Notes: a model not told the origin generated them from the letters alone. A stretch of 64,000 nt of DNA from Nocardioides ferulae (GCF_003660455.1 NZ_QZVR01000004.1:248001-312000); one strand, 5' to 3'; counted from the stretch's first letter, positions 15,655 to 24,916 are shown. A program made the numbers and translations.

Positions 15655-16292
15655 GCTCGCGCCCCCGCGCCCGGTCGCGGCGCCGGCACGCCTGGCCCGC
15701 ACGCCTCGAGCACGTGAGCGACGGCATGCGCATCGTGGTGCGGCCGCTGACCTACTCCGACGGTGCCGCCTGGCGGGCCACCCGGCAGCGCAACGCCGCC
15801 TGGCTGGTGCCGTGGGACGCGACGGTGCCGCCGGGCGCCGAGGCGCGGCCGACGTCGTTCCGGGGACTGGTGCGGCAGCTGCACCGGCAGGCGCGCCGCG
15901 GCACGACGTACCCCTTCGCGGTCGAGGTCGACGGAGCGTTCGCGGGCCAGGTGACCGTGAACAACATCGTCCGCGGTGCCGCGCAGTTCGCCTCGGTCGG
16001 CTACTGGCTGGACCGGGACCAGGCCGGCCGGGGCGTGATGCCGCGGGCGGTGGCGATGGTGGTCGACCACTGCTTCACGGCGGCGGGCCTGCACCGCATC
16101 GAGGTGGCGATCCGGCCGGAGAACTCGAACTCGCTGCGGGTGGTCGAGAAGCTCGGGCTGCGCGAGGTCGGCTACGCGCCGCGCTTCCTGCACATCGACG
16201 GGGCCTGGCGCGACCACCGGCTCTATGCGGTCACCGTCGAGGAGTGTCCCGAGGGGCTGCTGGCCCGGCTGCTCGCCGCGGACGACCGCTGA
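15651..16292 (+). CDS. rimJ: GNAT N-acetyltransferase, RimJ/RimL type
   Basis: A 213-residue acetyltransferase of the type that modifies protein N-termini or ribosomal proteins. The fold is visible in FAVEVDGAFAGQVTVNNI, ASVGYWLDRDQAGRGVMPRAV (acetyl-CoA loop) and IRPENSNSLRVVEKLGLREVG. I chose TTG 15651 because GGGGAG lies at the right distance and it overlaps the mogA stop. GTG 15714 and ATG 15726 are alternatives that would trim a basic N-terminus. It closes the moco operon and occupies the position of Rv0995 in M. tuberculosis. Confidence 0.85.
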   Translation: MSSRPRARSRRRHAWPARLEHVSDGMRIVVRPLTYSDGAAWRATRQRNAAWLVPWDATVPPGAEARPTSFRGLVRQLHRQARRGTTYPFAVEVDGAFAGQVTVNNIVRGAAQFASVGYWLDRDQAGRGVMPRAVAMVVDHCFTAAGLHRIEVAIRPENSNSLRVVEKLGLREVGYAPRFLHIDGAWRDHRLYAVTVEECPEGLLARLLAADDR

Positions 16293-16384
16293 CGGGCCGC
16301 TCCGCGCCGCTCCAGTCACACAAGTCCCAGAAGTCATTTTGCGACACACGGGTAGACATCCGACCCGGGCTGCGGTAGCGAACC

Positions 16385-16390
16385 TAACCT
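16385..16390 (+). promoter_or_regulatory. -10 element TAACCT upstream of sepX
   Basis: TAACCT ends 7 nt before the GTG start at 16398. No ribosome site is seen, consistent with a leaderless transcript separate from the upstream operon. Confidence 0.4.
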
Positions 16391-16397
16391 CTAGCGC

Positions 16398-17261
16398 GTG
16401 GACCCGAGCGCACTCATCTTCGTCGCCCTCGCCGTGGCGTGGGCCGCCTACCTGATCCCGAAGGCGCTCCACCACCACGAGGAGGTGGCGCGCAGCCGCT
16501 CCGTCGACCGGTTCTCGCACACCATGCGGGTGCTGGCACGGCGCGAGCCGGTCGACGCCCGCTCGGCCCGCCTCGTGGTCACGCCCGGCCGGCCCGCCAC
16601 CGCGACCAGTGTGGTCACCAAGCCGCGCAGCTCCGAGGCCGAGACGCCCGCCGAAGCGCCGGTCGAGGCTCCCGCCGAGAAGGCCGTCCCCACTCAGCCC
16701 GCGGCCGGCCGCTCGGCCGGTGCCCGGCGCGAGGCAGCCAACCGGGCGGCCCGCCGTCGCCGCCGGGTGCTGCTCGGCGTCCTCGCGCTCAACCTGCTCG
16801 TCGTGGCCCTCGCCGCGTTCGCCGTCCTCGCCTGGTGGTGGGTCGCGGCGCCGGCCACCCTCCTGGTCGCCTGGCTGGTGGCCTGCCGCCTGATGGTCAA
16901 GCGCGAGCGCCGGGCGCCGGCGTCCAGGATGCCGATCCAGATCCCCGCCGAGGAGCCCGCCGCCCCCGTGGCGCCGGTCGAGGACGCCGAGACCGGGCCG
17001 ATGCAGCGGGTCGAGGACCAGCCGCCCGTCGTACTCCCGATGACCGACCCCACCCTGTGGGAGCCGGTCCCGGTGACCCTGCCGACCTACGTCTCCAAGC
17101 CCGCCGCCAGCCGCACCGTGCGCACCATCGACCTCGACTCCACCGGTGTGTGGACCTCCGGGCGCACCGAGGGCGACGCCCAGATCGCGCGCGACGCGGA
17201 GGCCGCCGACCGCGCCGCCCGGGCCGCGCAGGACGACGCGGAGCGTGCGGTCGGCTCCTGA
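16398..17261 (+). CDS. sepX: SepX/GlpR-like divisome membrane protein
   Basis: A 287-residue protein starting with a membrane segment (ALIFVALAVAWAAYLIPKAL), then a conserved-looking cytoplasmic stretch RSRSVDRFSHTMRVLARRE. A second hydrophobic block of about 45 residues (about 132-173) probably spans the membrane twice, and a Pro/Glu/Ala-rich tail follows. The N-terminal pattern and its place right after rimJ match actinobacterial SepX (GlpR), which in Streptomyces is needed for normal septation, and Rv0996 in M. tuberculosis. The SepX name rests on pattern and position, not alignment. GTG 16398 follows TAACCT by 7 nt. Confidence 0.68.
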   Translation: MDPSALIFVALAVAWAAYLIPKALHHHEEVARSRSVDRFSHTMRVLARREPVDARSARLVVTPGRPATATSVVTKPRSSEAETPAEAPVEAPAEKAVPTQPAAGRSAGARREAANRAARRRRRVLLGVLALNLLVVALAAFAVLAWWWVAAPATLLVAWLVACRLMVKRERRAPASRMPIQIPAEEPAAPVAPVEDAETGPMQRVEDQPPVVLPMTDPTLWEPVPVTLPTYVSKPAASRTVRTIDLDSTGVWTSGRTEGDAQIARDAEAADRAARAAQDDAERAVGS

Positions 17262-17373
17262 GCCTGGAGCTCGGCTGGGAACTGGAGGATCGTGTGGAAC
17301 TCCACGCACGGGGTGCCTGCAGATCCACACGATGACGCACCACCCGGGATTCGGCCGCACCGGTCGCAGGTGC

Positions 17374-17379
17374 TAACGT
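17374..17379 (+). promoter_or_regulatory. -10 element TAACGT for tRNA-Ala
   Basis: TAACGT lies 12 nt before the mature tRNA 5' end. The -35 region (around 17350) has only a weak TTCGGC. Confidence 0.35.
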
Positions 17380-17391
17380 TTCCCACCGCTT

Positions 17392-17467
<76 letters not shown>

Positions 17468-17623
17468 CCACCGTCGGGCACGATCCGTGCCTCGCCGATG
17501 CGGCTCCTCGCCGCGGCTTGCCCTTCTCTTCCCCACCGTTCCTGGGCTAGCCTGCCCGGGCATGCCCGTGGGGGGCATGACCGCGCCGCGCCGCGGGCCC
17601 GGCTCTCGGCCACCGGGGGAGAT

Positions 17624-18805
17624 ATGGACTTCTCGCGCAAGCACGCACGCCTCTCCCGAGCCCTGCTCGGGCTGCTCGTCGCCGGGTCACTGGCGACGAC
17701 CCAGCTGGCCGTCGCCGCGGACGGCGCGCCGTCCGCCGACGCTGCGGTCGGAACGGGCGCGCTCGCCCCGGCGGGCGCGCGCGGTGGCGAAGACCTGACC
17801 CTCAGCGACATCGGTCAGGTGAGGCTGCCCGAGACCACCACCGGGGTGCGCGACCTCGCGGTCTCAGCGGACGGCAAGCGCGCGGTCGCGGTGGGCGGCG
17901 ACTGGCTGCAGGTGCTGCGGCTCACCAGCGGCGACCCGGTGATCACCGCGCAGTCGACCGCGGTGTTCGGCGGCCGGGTGGTGCTCGCCAAGGACGGGCG
18001 CACGGCGTACGTCCTGGAGGACACCGACCAGCTCTTCGTCGTCGACCTGCGCAAGAACCGGGCGAAGAAGGTCGCCACGTTGCGCCGCTACCGTCTCGCC
18101 CCCTCCGACGTCTTCGACATCGAGATCTCGCCCAACGGCAGGTTCCTGCTCGCCAAGTACGGCTACGAGATCGGCGGGTTCGGCGACGGCAGCGGCATCC
18201 AGGTGTTCTCGCTGGCCAAGCCACGCAAGCCGCGCAAGATCTCCCGGGTGAAGGCGCTCGAGTGGCACGGCCGGGTCGACGTCGCCCCGAACAACAGGCT
18301 GGTGGTCACCTCCTCCAGCTCGGTCGACGACTACCTGATGGTCTATCGGCTGAACCGGAAGGGCCGGATGACCAAGCTCAAGCGCATCCCGGTGCAGTTC
18401 TCGCCCGAGGCGATCGCCTTCAACCGCGCCAGCACCCGCGCCTTCGTGCAGTCGTTCAGCTCCGAGGACCCGATGCGCATCGCGGAGGTGAACCTCAAGA
18501 AGCGGAGGCTGGTGCGGGTCAAGCGGGTCGACGGGTTCGAGGGCGGCACCGACGTCGTGGTCTCACCCGACGGCGACCACCTCTTCGCGACGATGTGGCG
18601 CTCCAGCCCCGCCGACAACCCCTCGTTCGTCACGCTCGACGCCACGACCCTCGAGCCGCTGCACGCGTCGCAGGGTGAGGAGCTCTACGGTCCCCAGGCG
18701 GTGCAGTCGCCGAGCAGGGGGCCGGCCGCCGGCCGGATCCTGGTGCCCACCTACACCGGCTTCACCGGCGGCCGGCCGCTGGTGATCGTCTACAGCTACG
18801 AGTGA
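17624..18805 (+). CDS. Secreted beta-propeller (YVTN/WD40-like) protein
   Basis: A 393-residue protein with a signal peptide (about 1-33: basic start, then LLGLLVAGSLATTQLAVAA). The mature part is made of propeller-type blades: VRDLAVSADGKRAVAVGG, VVLAKDGRTAYVLEDTDQLFVVDL, DIEISPNGRFLLAKYG, VAPNNRLVVTSSSS and DVVVSPDGDHLFATM. Such secreted propellers usually bind other proteins or surface ligands; no catalytic residues are evident. The ATG at 17624 has GGGGGAG just before it. The PIG-L gene follows closely. Confidence 0.75.
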   Translation: MDFSRKHARLSRALLGLLVAGSLATTQLAVAADGAPSADAAVGTGALAPAGARGGEDLTLSDIGQVRLPETTTGVRDLAVSADGKRAVAVGGDWLQVLRLTSGDPVITAQSTAVFGGRVVLAKDGRTAYVLEDTDQLFVVDLRKNRAKKVATLRRYRLAPSDVFDIEISPNGRFLLAKYGYEIGGFGDGSGIQVFSLAKPRKPRKISRVKALEWHGRVDVAPNNRLVVTSSSSVDDYLMVYRLNRKGRMTKLKRIPVQFSPEAIAFNRASTRAFVQSFSSEDPMRIAEVNLKKRRLVRVKRVDGFEGGTDVVVSPDGDHLFATMWRSSPADNPSFVTLDATTLEPLHASQGEELYGPQAVQSPSRGPAAGRILVPTYTGFTGGRPLVIVYSYE

Positions 18806-18873
18806 CCGAGCCTGGCGCTGGGCCGGGTCCGAGGTCCCTGGCCCCGACGACGCCCGCGCGCCACCATGTCCGC

Positions 18874-19542
18874 ATGGATCGGTTGCCTGCGTCAGCGTCG
18901 GTGCTCGCGGTGGTCGCCCACCCCGACGACGAGTCGTTCGGGCTCGGGGCGGTGCTGTCGGCCTACGCCGACCGGGGCGTCCGGGTCTCCGTGCTGTGCC
19001 TGACCCGTGGTGAGGCCTCGACGCTGCACGGGGTCGAGGGCGACCTGCACGAGCTGCGCGCCGCCGAGCTGACCGCGGCCGCCGCCGAACTGGGCATCGA
19101 CCGTGTGTCGCTGCGCGACTACCCCGACAGCGCCCTGGCCGACGTCGATCTGCCGACGCTGGTCGGCGAGGTGACCGACCTGGCCGCTGAGGTGGGTGCG
19201 GACACGCTCATCGGCTTCGACCGCACCGGCCTGACCGGGCACCCCGACCACATGCGCGCCACGGAGGCGGCGGTCGCCGCCGGCGAGCGCCTCCGGCTGC
19301 CGGTGCTCGCCTGGACGCTGCCCGACGACGTCGCGGAGCGGCTCCTCGCGGAGCACGGTGTCCCGTTCGTGGGCCGGGCCGCCGACGACATCGACCTGGT
19401 CGTGGAGGTCGACCGGACCCGCCAGCTCGCGGCGGTCGCCTGCCACCCCAGCCAGGCCGTGCCCGGCAGCGTGCTGTGGCGACGCCTCGAGCTCTCCGGC
19501 GACCGGGAGCACCTGGCGTGGCTGCGCCGGCCGGCCGGGTGA
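18874..19542 (+). CDS. PIG-L (LmbE/MshB-type) deacetylase
   Basis: A 222-residue zinc-dependent N-acetylglucosaminyl-type deacetylase. VVAHPDDESFGLGAVL gives the His-Pro-Asp-Asp zinc/base motif (about residue 15), and TGLTGHPDHMRAT supplies the third metal ligand (HPDH). This fold includes MshB (mycothiol synthesis), but a conserved mshB context is absent, so the substrate is open. I chose ATG 18874, 6 nt after CACCAT. A GTG at 18802 overlapping the previous stop would add 24 non-conserved-looking residues. Confidence 0.85.
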   Translation: MDRLPASASVLAVVAHPDDESFGLGAVLSAYADRGVRVSVLCLTRGEASTLHGVEGDLHELRAAELTAAAAELGIDRVSLRDYPDSALADVDLPTLVGEVTDLAAEVGADTLIGFDRTGLTGHPDHMRATEAAVAAGERLRLPVLAWTLPDDVAERLLAEHGVPFVGRAADDIDLVVEVDRTRQLAAVACHPSQAVPGSVLWRRLELSGDREHLAWLRRPAG

Positions 19543-19685
19543 CCCGACCGCCTCGGCCCTCCGTGGCGCACGTCACCGGCCTCTTCCGGTGTTGTGCCGC
19601 GAGCAGGCGCCCCGACCAGTAGTTTCTGCCGGGTTGTCCTCCGGCCGCTCGGGCTGCCCCCGCCCTGCCGCTGAAGGAGCCCGCG

Positions 19686-20333
19686 TTGACCCACGCGTTC
19701 GTCGAGACCCCCCACGAGCGCGCCGAGAACCGGCTCGCGCTGTTCGCCGCGATCTTCCTCGGCCTCGCCGCCACGATGACCGCGTTCTCCGCCTACCAGG
19801 GCGCACTCAAGGACGGCGAGGCGCTGGCCGGCTACACCCAGTCGACGTCCGCGCTGACCGAGGCCAACCGGCTCAACGCCCAGGCGACCCAGATCCAGAC
19901 CGGGGACCGGCAGCTGTTCGTGGAGTACGCCACCACCCTGCAGGACGATGCGCCGACCGCGGTCGAGACCGCCGACTACCTGCTCACGCTGATGCGTCCC
20001 GAGCTGGTGGAGGCGATCGAGTGGTGGCTCGACACCGACGACGCGATCACCCCGTTCGACGAGATCGACGGCAACCCCTACACGCTGGTCGAGCTGGAGC
20101 AGGCCGAGCAGAAGTCGGCGGAGTCGGTCAGGGCCTTCGACGAGGCGGCGGCGGCCGACGACACCGGCGACGACTTCGAGCTGTCGACGGTGCTGCTGGC
20201 GATCACGCTGTTCTTCGGCGGTATCGCCACCCTCTTCAGCCGGTACGTCGTGAGCGTCTCGTTGCTGGTCGTCTCCGGGCTGTCGCTGGTCGCCGGTGCC
20301 GTGCAGCTGGCGATGGCGGCCGGGGTCGTCTGA
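19686..20333 (+). CDS. Membrane protein resembling DUF4337 family
   Basis: A 215-residue protein. The N-terminal FAAIFLGLAATMTAFSAYQG is one membrane segment. A long acidic, probably helical region rich in Ala/Gln/Glu follows, then two C-terminal membrane segments (about 160-178 and 184-210). The layout resembles DUF4337 membrane proteins, whose function is unknown. TTG 19686 is used as start because GAAGGAG lies 8 nt before it. Nothing in the neighbourhood suggests a role. Confidence 0.65.
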   Translation: MTHAFVETPHERAENRLALFAAIFLGLAATMTAFSAYQGALKDGEALAGYTQSTSALTEANRLNAQATQIQTGDRQLFVEYATTLQDDAPTAVETADYLLTLMRPELVEAIEWWLDTDDAITPFDEIDGNPYTLVELEQAEQKSAESVRAFDEAAAADDTGDDFELSTVLLAITLFFGGIATLFSRYVVSVSLLVVSGLSLVAGAVQLAMAAGVV

Positions 20334-20360
20334 GCCCGCCCTGCCGGGGGGTCGTGACGA

Positions 20361-22604
20361 CTACCGCCGCACCGTGCCGGAGAGCGGCAGGTCACGCGAG
20401 TGCGGACCGACCAGCACGCCGTAGCGACCCGGGGAGACCACCCACCGGTCGGCGTCGACGTCCCAGTGCGCGAACGCCCGGCGGTCCAACCGCACCGTGA
20501 CCCGGCGGGAGTCGCCCGGCGCCAGCCGCACCTTCGTGAAGCCCTTGAGCTGGCGGGGCGGCTCGCCGGTGGCGCGCGGCGCCGAGACGTAGACCTGGGG
20601 GACCGTCGACCCCGCGCGATCACCGGTGTTGCGCACCGTGAACCGGGCCACCGCGCCCTGCCGGGTGCGCCGCACGTCGAGGCCGGAGTAGTCGAAGGTC
20701 GTGTAGCCGAGGCCGAACCCGAACGGGAAGAGCGGCCGCTCGCCCATCGCGTCGTACCACCGGTAGCCCACGAGCAGCCCCTCGGAGTAGGTGGCGGTGT
20801 CGTCGACCCCGGGGTAGGCGGCCGGGTCGAAGCTCGCCTGCTCCTCGTCCCGCGGGAAGGTCTGCGGCAGCCGACCGCCCGGCTCGCGCTCGCCGTAGAG
20901 GATCTCGGCCAGGGCGGTGCCGTGCTCGAGCCCGCCGTACCACGGCACCAGCACCGCGCCGGCGTCGTCGAGCCAGGGCATCCGCACCGGACCGCCGATG
21001 TCGAGCACCACGACGGTGTTCGGGTTGGCGGCGGTAGCTGCCGCGATCATCTCCTCCTGCCGGCTGGGGAGGCTGGTGCAGAACACCGCGACGCAGGCGC
21101 TCGGGCGCAGTCCGAGGTCGGGCCGGTCCGAGCCCTCGGTGGCGCCGTCGGTGGCGACGACCACCACGACGTCGGCGGCCGCGGCCGCGAGCTCGGCGTC
21201 GACGCCCGCGGAGCCCTCGACGTACACCACCCGGTCACCGCGGTCGCGGGCCTCGGCCAGGATGCCCTGCAGCGGGCTGACCACCCGCGGCGGCAGGCCC
21301 GAGCCGTGCGAGGAGCCGCCCCCGGCGGTCGCGTTGGAGGCGCCGATCGGGTTCGCCGCCCAGCCGATCACCGCGATCGTGCGCCCACCGTCGGGCGAGG
21401 CGTCGTCCAGGGGGAGCAGGCCGTCGCGGTTCTTCAGCATGACCGTCCCGTCGGCGGCGACCTCGCGGGCCAGCGCCAGCCGCTCGGGGGTGGTCACGTC
21501 GCGCAGGAACGGCTCGGCGCCGGGCGCCACCGGGTCCTCGAACAGCCCGAGCCGGAACATCGGCCGCACGATGTTGCGCACCATGTCGTCGATCCGCTGC
21601 TGGGTGATCTCGCCCGCCGCCAGCGCGGCCTTCATCGAGTCGGCCCCGAAGAAGCGGCCGCCGGTGCCGGTGACCGACGACTCCGGCAGCGGGATCTCCA
21701 CCGCGTGCATCTCCAGGTCGAGCCCGGCGTTGGCCGACGGGGCCGTGGAGTGCACCGCGCCCCAGTCGGAGACCACGAACCCGTCGAATCCCCAGTCGTC
21801 GCGCAGGACGTCGGTGAGCAGCGTCGGGTTCTCGCACGCGTAGGGCCCGTTGACCCGGTTGTAGGCGCACATGACCGAGCCGACCCTCGCCTCCTTCACC
21901 GACGCCTCGAACGCCGGCAGGTAGATCTCGCGCATCGTGCGCTCGTCGACGCGGGCGTCGACGGTCATCCGGTCGGTCTCCTGGTTGTTGACCGCGAAGT
22001 GCTTCGCGTCCGCGATCACCGGGTTCTGCTGCAGGCCCTTGATCACCGACACCGCGGTGCGGGAGGCCAGGAAGGGGTCCTCGCCGAAGTACTCGAAGTT
22101 GCGGCCCAGGTAGGGGGTCCGGGCGATGTTCATGCCGGGTGCGAGCATCACGTTGATGCCCTTCAGGTGCGCCTCGGCGCCGATCGCGCGGCCCAGCCGC
22201 CGCTGCAGGCGGGGGTCCCAGGTGGAGGCCTGGACCACGCCGGAGGGGAAGGTCGTGGTGGCGATCTGGAACCCGGCAACGCCTGAGCCGGCGTCGCTGA
22301 GCACCAGGTCGGGGATGCAGAGCTCGGGCTGGCCGCTCACGTGGCCGGCGGTGCCCCAGTAGAAGAACCACGACGGGTTGCTGAACGTCACCATGTGCAA
22401 CTTCTGGTCCAGATCCATCGCCGCGACCAGGGCGTCGGCCCGCTCGGAGGGGCTGTCGGCGGGGTCCATCCAGGCGGCGCACGGATCCTCCGCGGCGGCC
22501 GCTCTGTCGGTGCCGCTCACCCCTCCCGACAGCGCCACCAGCATGCTCGCCGTGATCGTCGAGGCCGCGGCCATCGCCGTGAGGCGTCGACTCCGCTTCT
22601 TCAT
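20361..22604 (-). CDS. Secreted GH3 beta-glucosidase-type glycosidase
   Basis: A 747-residue enzyme. It starts with a signal peptide (MKKRSRRL, then an Ala/Ser-rich core, cleavage near AAAAED). The GH3 (beta/alpha) barrel holds APGMNIARTPYLGRNFEYFGEDP, DAKHFAVNNQETDR and the nucleophile Asp in GFVVSDWGAVHST. The second alpha/beta domain begins near KNRDGLLPL, and a C-terminal fibronectin-III-like domain ends in VSPGRYGVLVG. Members remove terminal beta-linked glucose or related sugars. GGAGGAG is well placed before ATG 22604. It is monocistronic. Confidence 0.93.
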   Translation of the reverse strand: MKKRSRRLTAMAAASTITASMLVALSGGVSGTDRAAAAEDPCAAWMDPADSPSERADALVAAMDLDQKLHMVTFSNPSWFFYWGTAGHVSGQPELCIPDLVLSDAGSGVAGFQIATTTFPSGVVQASTWDPRLQRRLGRAIGAEAHLKGINVMLAPGMNIARTPYLGRNFEYFGEDPFLASRTAVSVIKGLQQNPVIADAKHFAVNNQETDRMTVDARVDERTMREIYLPAFEASVKEARVGSVMCAYNRVNGPYACENPTLLTDVLRDDWGFDGFVVSDWGAVHSTAPSANAGLDLEMHAVEIPLPESSVTGTGGRFFGADSMKAALAAGEITQQRIDDMVRNIVRPMFRLGLFEDPVAPGAEPFLRDVTTPERLALAREVAADGTVMLKNRDGLLPLDDASPDGGRTIAVIGWAANPIGASNATAGGGSSHGSGLPPRVVSPLQGILAEARDRGDRVVYVEGSAGVDAELAAAAADVVVVVATDGATEGSDRPDLGLRPSACVAVFCTSLPSRQEEMIAAATAANPNTVVVLDIGGPVRMPWLDDAGAVLVPWYGGLEHGTALAEILYGEREPGGRLPQTFPRDEEQASFDPAAYPGVDDTATYSEGLLVGYRWYDAMGERPLFPFGFGLGYTTFDYSGLDVRRTRQGAVARFTVRNTGDRAGSTVPQVYVSAPRATGEPPRQLKGFTKVRLAPGDSRRVTVRLDRRAFAHWDVDADRWVVSPGRYGVLVGPHSRDLPLSGTVRR

Positions 22605-22717
22605 CGCTCTCCTCCGCCGACCTTCTCGTCCGTGGCGCACGGAAGCGGGCGCCACCTTGGTCAACGGCGGAGACCGGGTGCGGTTATCGGACGGCGGGTG
22701 TCTCGCCGGTCACGGCC

Positions 22718-22762
22718 GGTGGTCGAGCTTGCCGAGAGTCGGTGGTCGAGCTTGCCGAGACC
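22718..22762. repeat. Two GGTGGTCGAGC repeats between genes
   Basis: Copies at 22718-22737 and 22741-22762 lie in the gap between the GH3 gene and the split-barrel gene. They are the same element as at 399-420. Confidence 0.75.
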
Positions 22763-22777
22763 CAGCATCGGTGCCGA

Positions 22778-23185
22778 TCAGGCCAGGCCGCGGGAGAACA
22801 GGAACCGGTCGACCTCGATGCGCACCGCCACCCGCTCGGGGTTGACGCGCGGCTGCCGGTAGCGGGCGGCGTACCGCTCGACGGCGCGCGCCAACGACGC
22901 CTCGTCGTCGAGCACCACCGCGGTGCCCTCCAGCGTCGACCAGCGGCGCCCGTCGACCTGGCAGGCCGCGACCGGCGTGGGCGTCGCGAGCTGCCGGGCC
23001 TTCACCGACGCGCCGCCGGTGATCACCCAGGCGCAGCGCTGCTCGAGGTCGAGGGCCACCCCGACCGGCACCACGTGCGGGCGCCCGTCGGCGTACGGCG
23101 TGGTGAGCGTGCACAGGTGCCGCTCGGTCCAGAACTCCAGCAACGGCTCGGGGAACGACTCCCAGCCAGGCGCCCACGAGCTCAT
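22778..23185 (-). CDS. Pyridoxamine-5'-phosphate-oxidase-like split-barrel protein (FMN/F420 type)
   Basis: A 135-residue protein with the flavin-type split barrel: FWTERHLCTLTTPYADGRPHVVPVGVAL is the typical first half, then VKARQLATPTPVAACQVDGRRW. Actinobacterial members bind F420 or FMN and reduce varied substrates; which cofactor applies cannot be seen. I chose ATG 23185 because GAGG lies about 6 nt upstream; GTG 23191 is an alternative. It lies 19 bp downstream of pmt on the same strand. Confidence 0.8.
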   Translation of the reverse strand: MSSWAPGWESFPEPLLEFWTERHLCTLTTPYADGRPHVVPVGVALDLEQRCAWVITGGASVKARQLATPTPVAACQVDGRRWSTLEGTAVVLDDEASLARAVERYAARYRQPRVNPERVAVRIEVDRFLFSRGLA

Positions 23186-23204
23186 CGGCACCTCGGATCC
23201 GTGC

Positions 23205-24881
23205 TCAGATCCATCGCGAGAACCAGATCCGGTCGAGCCACTCCGAGTGGGTGAGCAGCTGGTTGGTCCAGATCGGCCAGAACCAGGCGAAGTTCACCAG
23301 CGTCAGCACCACGAACGAGCCGGCGACGACCACCCCGACGGTACGCCGGGGGGTGGGGGCACGCGAGGACCCGATCAGGCGGCCCATCGCGAGCACCAGC
23401 GCGAGCACGACGAACGGCAGCGTCAGCGCGGCGTAGAACAGGAAGATCGGCCGGTCGTCGTAGGCCAGCCAGGGCAGCCACGTCGAGGCGGTGCCGACCA
23501 CCACCACGCCCGCCCGCCAGTCGCGAGCCCCCAGCCAGGTCGCGACCGAGAGCAGCAGCGCGAGGATGCCGCCCCACCAGATGGTGGGTGTGCCGATCAG
23601 CAGCACCTGGCGCAGGCAGTCGCTGCCCTCCGGGGCGTCGCAGCCGTCGACGCCCGGCTGGATGTCGGTCTCGGCGGCCACCCCCACGGGCCGGTTGAGC
23701 AGCAGCCAGCCCGAGGGCATCGACTGGTAGGTGTGGTCGCTGTCGTTGAGGAAGTGTGTGTGGAAGGCGTAGAGATCGCGGTGGTAGAACCACAGCGAGC
23801 GCAGCGACTGCACCACCTCGCCCGGGCCGGCGGCGTCCGGCTCGTCGCGGGTGGGCCAGGTCTGCCCGCCGTCGTGGTGGGTGTACTGGGTGGCCGAGAG
23901 GTGCTGCTCGTACTCCTCGGCGTGGATCAGCCAGCCGGTCCACGACATCAGGTAGACCGCCAGCGCCACCACCACGAGGTGCACGAACGCCGTGGCCCCG
24001 TCGACCACGGCGGAGCGCAGCGTTGCCCACCGCACCCCGAACGACCGGCGCGCGCCCGCGCTCCACAGCCAGACCAGCAGGCCGAACGCGGCCAGCGGGT
24101 AGAGCGCGGTCCACTTGGTGCCGACCGCGAGACCGAAGCAGACCCCGGCGCCGAGCAGCCAGGGCCGGAACAGCAGCCCCCGCACCGGGCCCCAGCCGGT
24201 CGCGGTCGCGTCGGCCCCGCCGAGCAGCCGCGCCAGCTTGGCGCGGTGCCAGTCGCGGTCGGCGACCACGCAGGCCACCGCGCTGAGCGTGAAGAACATC
24301 AAGAAGATGTCGAGCAGCGCGACCCGGGACAGCACGAAGTGCAGGCCGTCGAGGCTGAGCAGCAGCCCCGCGGTGCAGCCGAGCAGCGTCGAGCCGGTCA
24401 GCCGCCGAGCGAGCCGGCACATCACCAGCACGCTCAGCGCGCCGACGACCGCGGCAGAGAAGCGCCACCCGAACGGGTCCATCCCGAACAGCTGCTGGCC
24501 CAGCGCGATCAGCCACTTGCCGACCTCGGGGTGCACGATCATCGACGGGTCGTCCTGCCACAGGCCGGTGACCGTGCCGTCGAGGATCTGCTCGTTGGCG
24601 TCGTCGGCGTACTCGCGGACGTAGCCGAAGTTCAGCAGCGACCAGGCGTCCTTGGCGTAGTAGGTCTCGTCGAACTCGAACTGGTGCGGCTCGCCGAGCC
24701 GCCACAGCCGCAGGAACAGCGCCAGCAGCGCCACCCCGATCGCGGCGGCCCACGAGGTGAGCCGGTCGTCGCCGACACGAGGCAGCGCCCGGCGCCCGGC
24801 CAGCGGCACCGGGTGACCGTCCGCGGCGCGGGAGAGCCCGACCACGCGGTCGCGCTCGGGCGCGGGAGCGGTGTCGGTCAC
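23205..24881 (-). CDS. pmt: Dolichyl-phosphate-mannose--protein mannosyltransferase (Pmt)
   Basis: A 558-residue polytopic membrane enzyme that transfers mannose from polyprenyl-phosphomannose to Ser/Thr of exported proteins. The catalytic acidic motif is FEFDETYYAKDAWS in the first outer loop (about residue 70), followed by VHPEVGKWLIALG. About ten hydrophobic segments follow. It is the equivalent of M. tuberculosis Rv1002c, which is likewise divergent from rsmI. GTG 24881 follows TAGAGT by 6 nt. A SulP transporter sits between pmt and rsmI here, unlike in mycobacteria. Confidence 0.93.
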   Translation of the reverse strand: MTDTAPAPERDRVVGLSRAADGHPVPLAGRRALPRVGDDRLTSWAAAIGVALLALFLRLWRLGEPHQFEFDETYYAKDAWSLLNFGYVREYADDANEQILDGTVTGLWQDDPSMIVHPEVGKWLIALGQQLFGMDPFGWRFSAAVVGALSVLVMCRLARRLTGSTLLGCTAGLLLSLDGLHFVLSRVALLDIFLMFFTLSAVACVVADRDWHRAKLARLLGGADATATGWGPVRGLLFRPWLLGAGVCFGLAVGTKWTALYPLAAFGLLVWLWSAGARRSFGVRWATLRSAVVDGATAFVHLVVVALAVYLMSWTGWLIHAEEYEQHLSATQYTHHDGGQTWPTRDEPDAAGPGEVVQSLRSLWFYHRDLYAFHTHFLNDSDHTYQSMPSGWLLLNRPVGVAAETDIQPGVDGCDAPEGSDCLRQVLLIGTPTIWWGGILALLLSVATWLGARDWRAGVVVVGTASTWLPWLAYDDRPIFLFYAALTLPFVVLALVLAMGRLIGSSRAPTPRRTVGVVVAGSFVVLTLVNFAWFWPIWTNQLLTHSEWLDRIWFSRWI

Positions 24882-24887
24882 GCGGGA

Positions 24888-24893
24888 ACTCTA
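24888..24893 (-). promoter_or_regulatory. -10 element TAGAGT upstream of pmt
   Basis: On the minus strand TAGAGT ends 6 nt before the GTG start at 24881. No ribosome site is present. Confidence 0.45.
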
Positions 24894-24916
24894 GAGAATG
24901 CGGCCATGGTGCGCCC

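Noticed and set aside
12970..15702. 910-codon antisense frame over UGPase-moeA-moaC-mogA
   Set aside because: The opposite strand holds four well-recognised enzymes in coupled order; the antisense product is low-complexity Arg/Gly/Ala.
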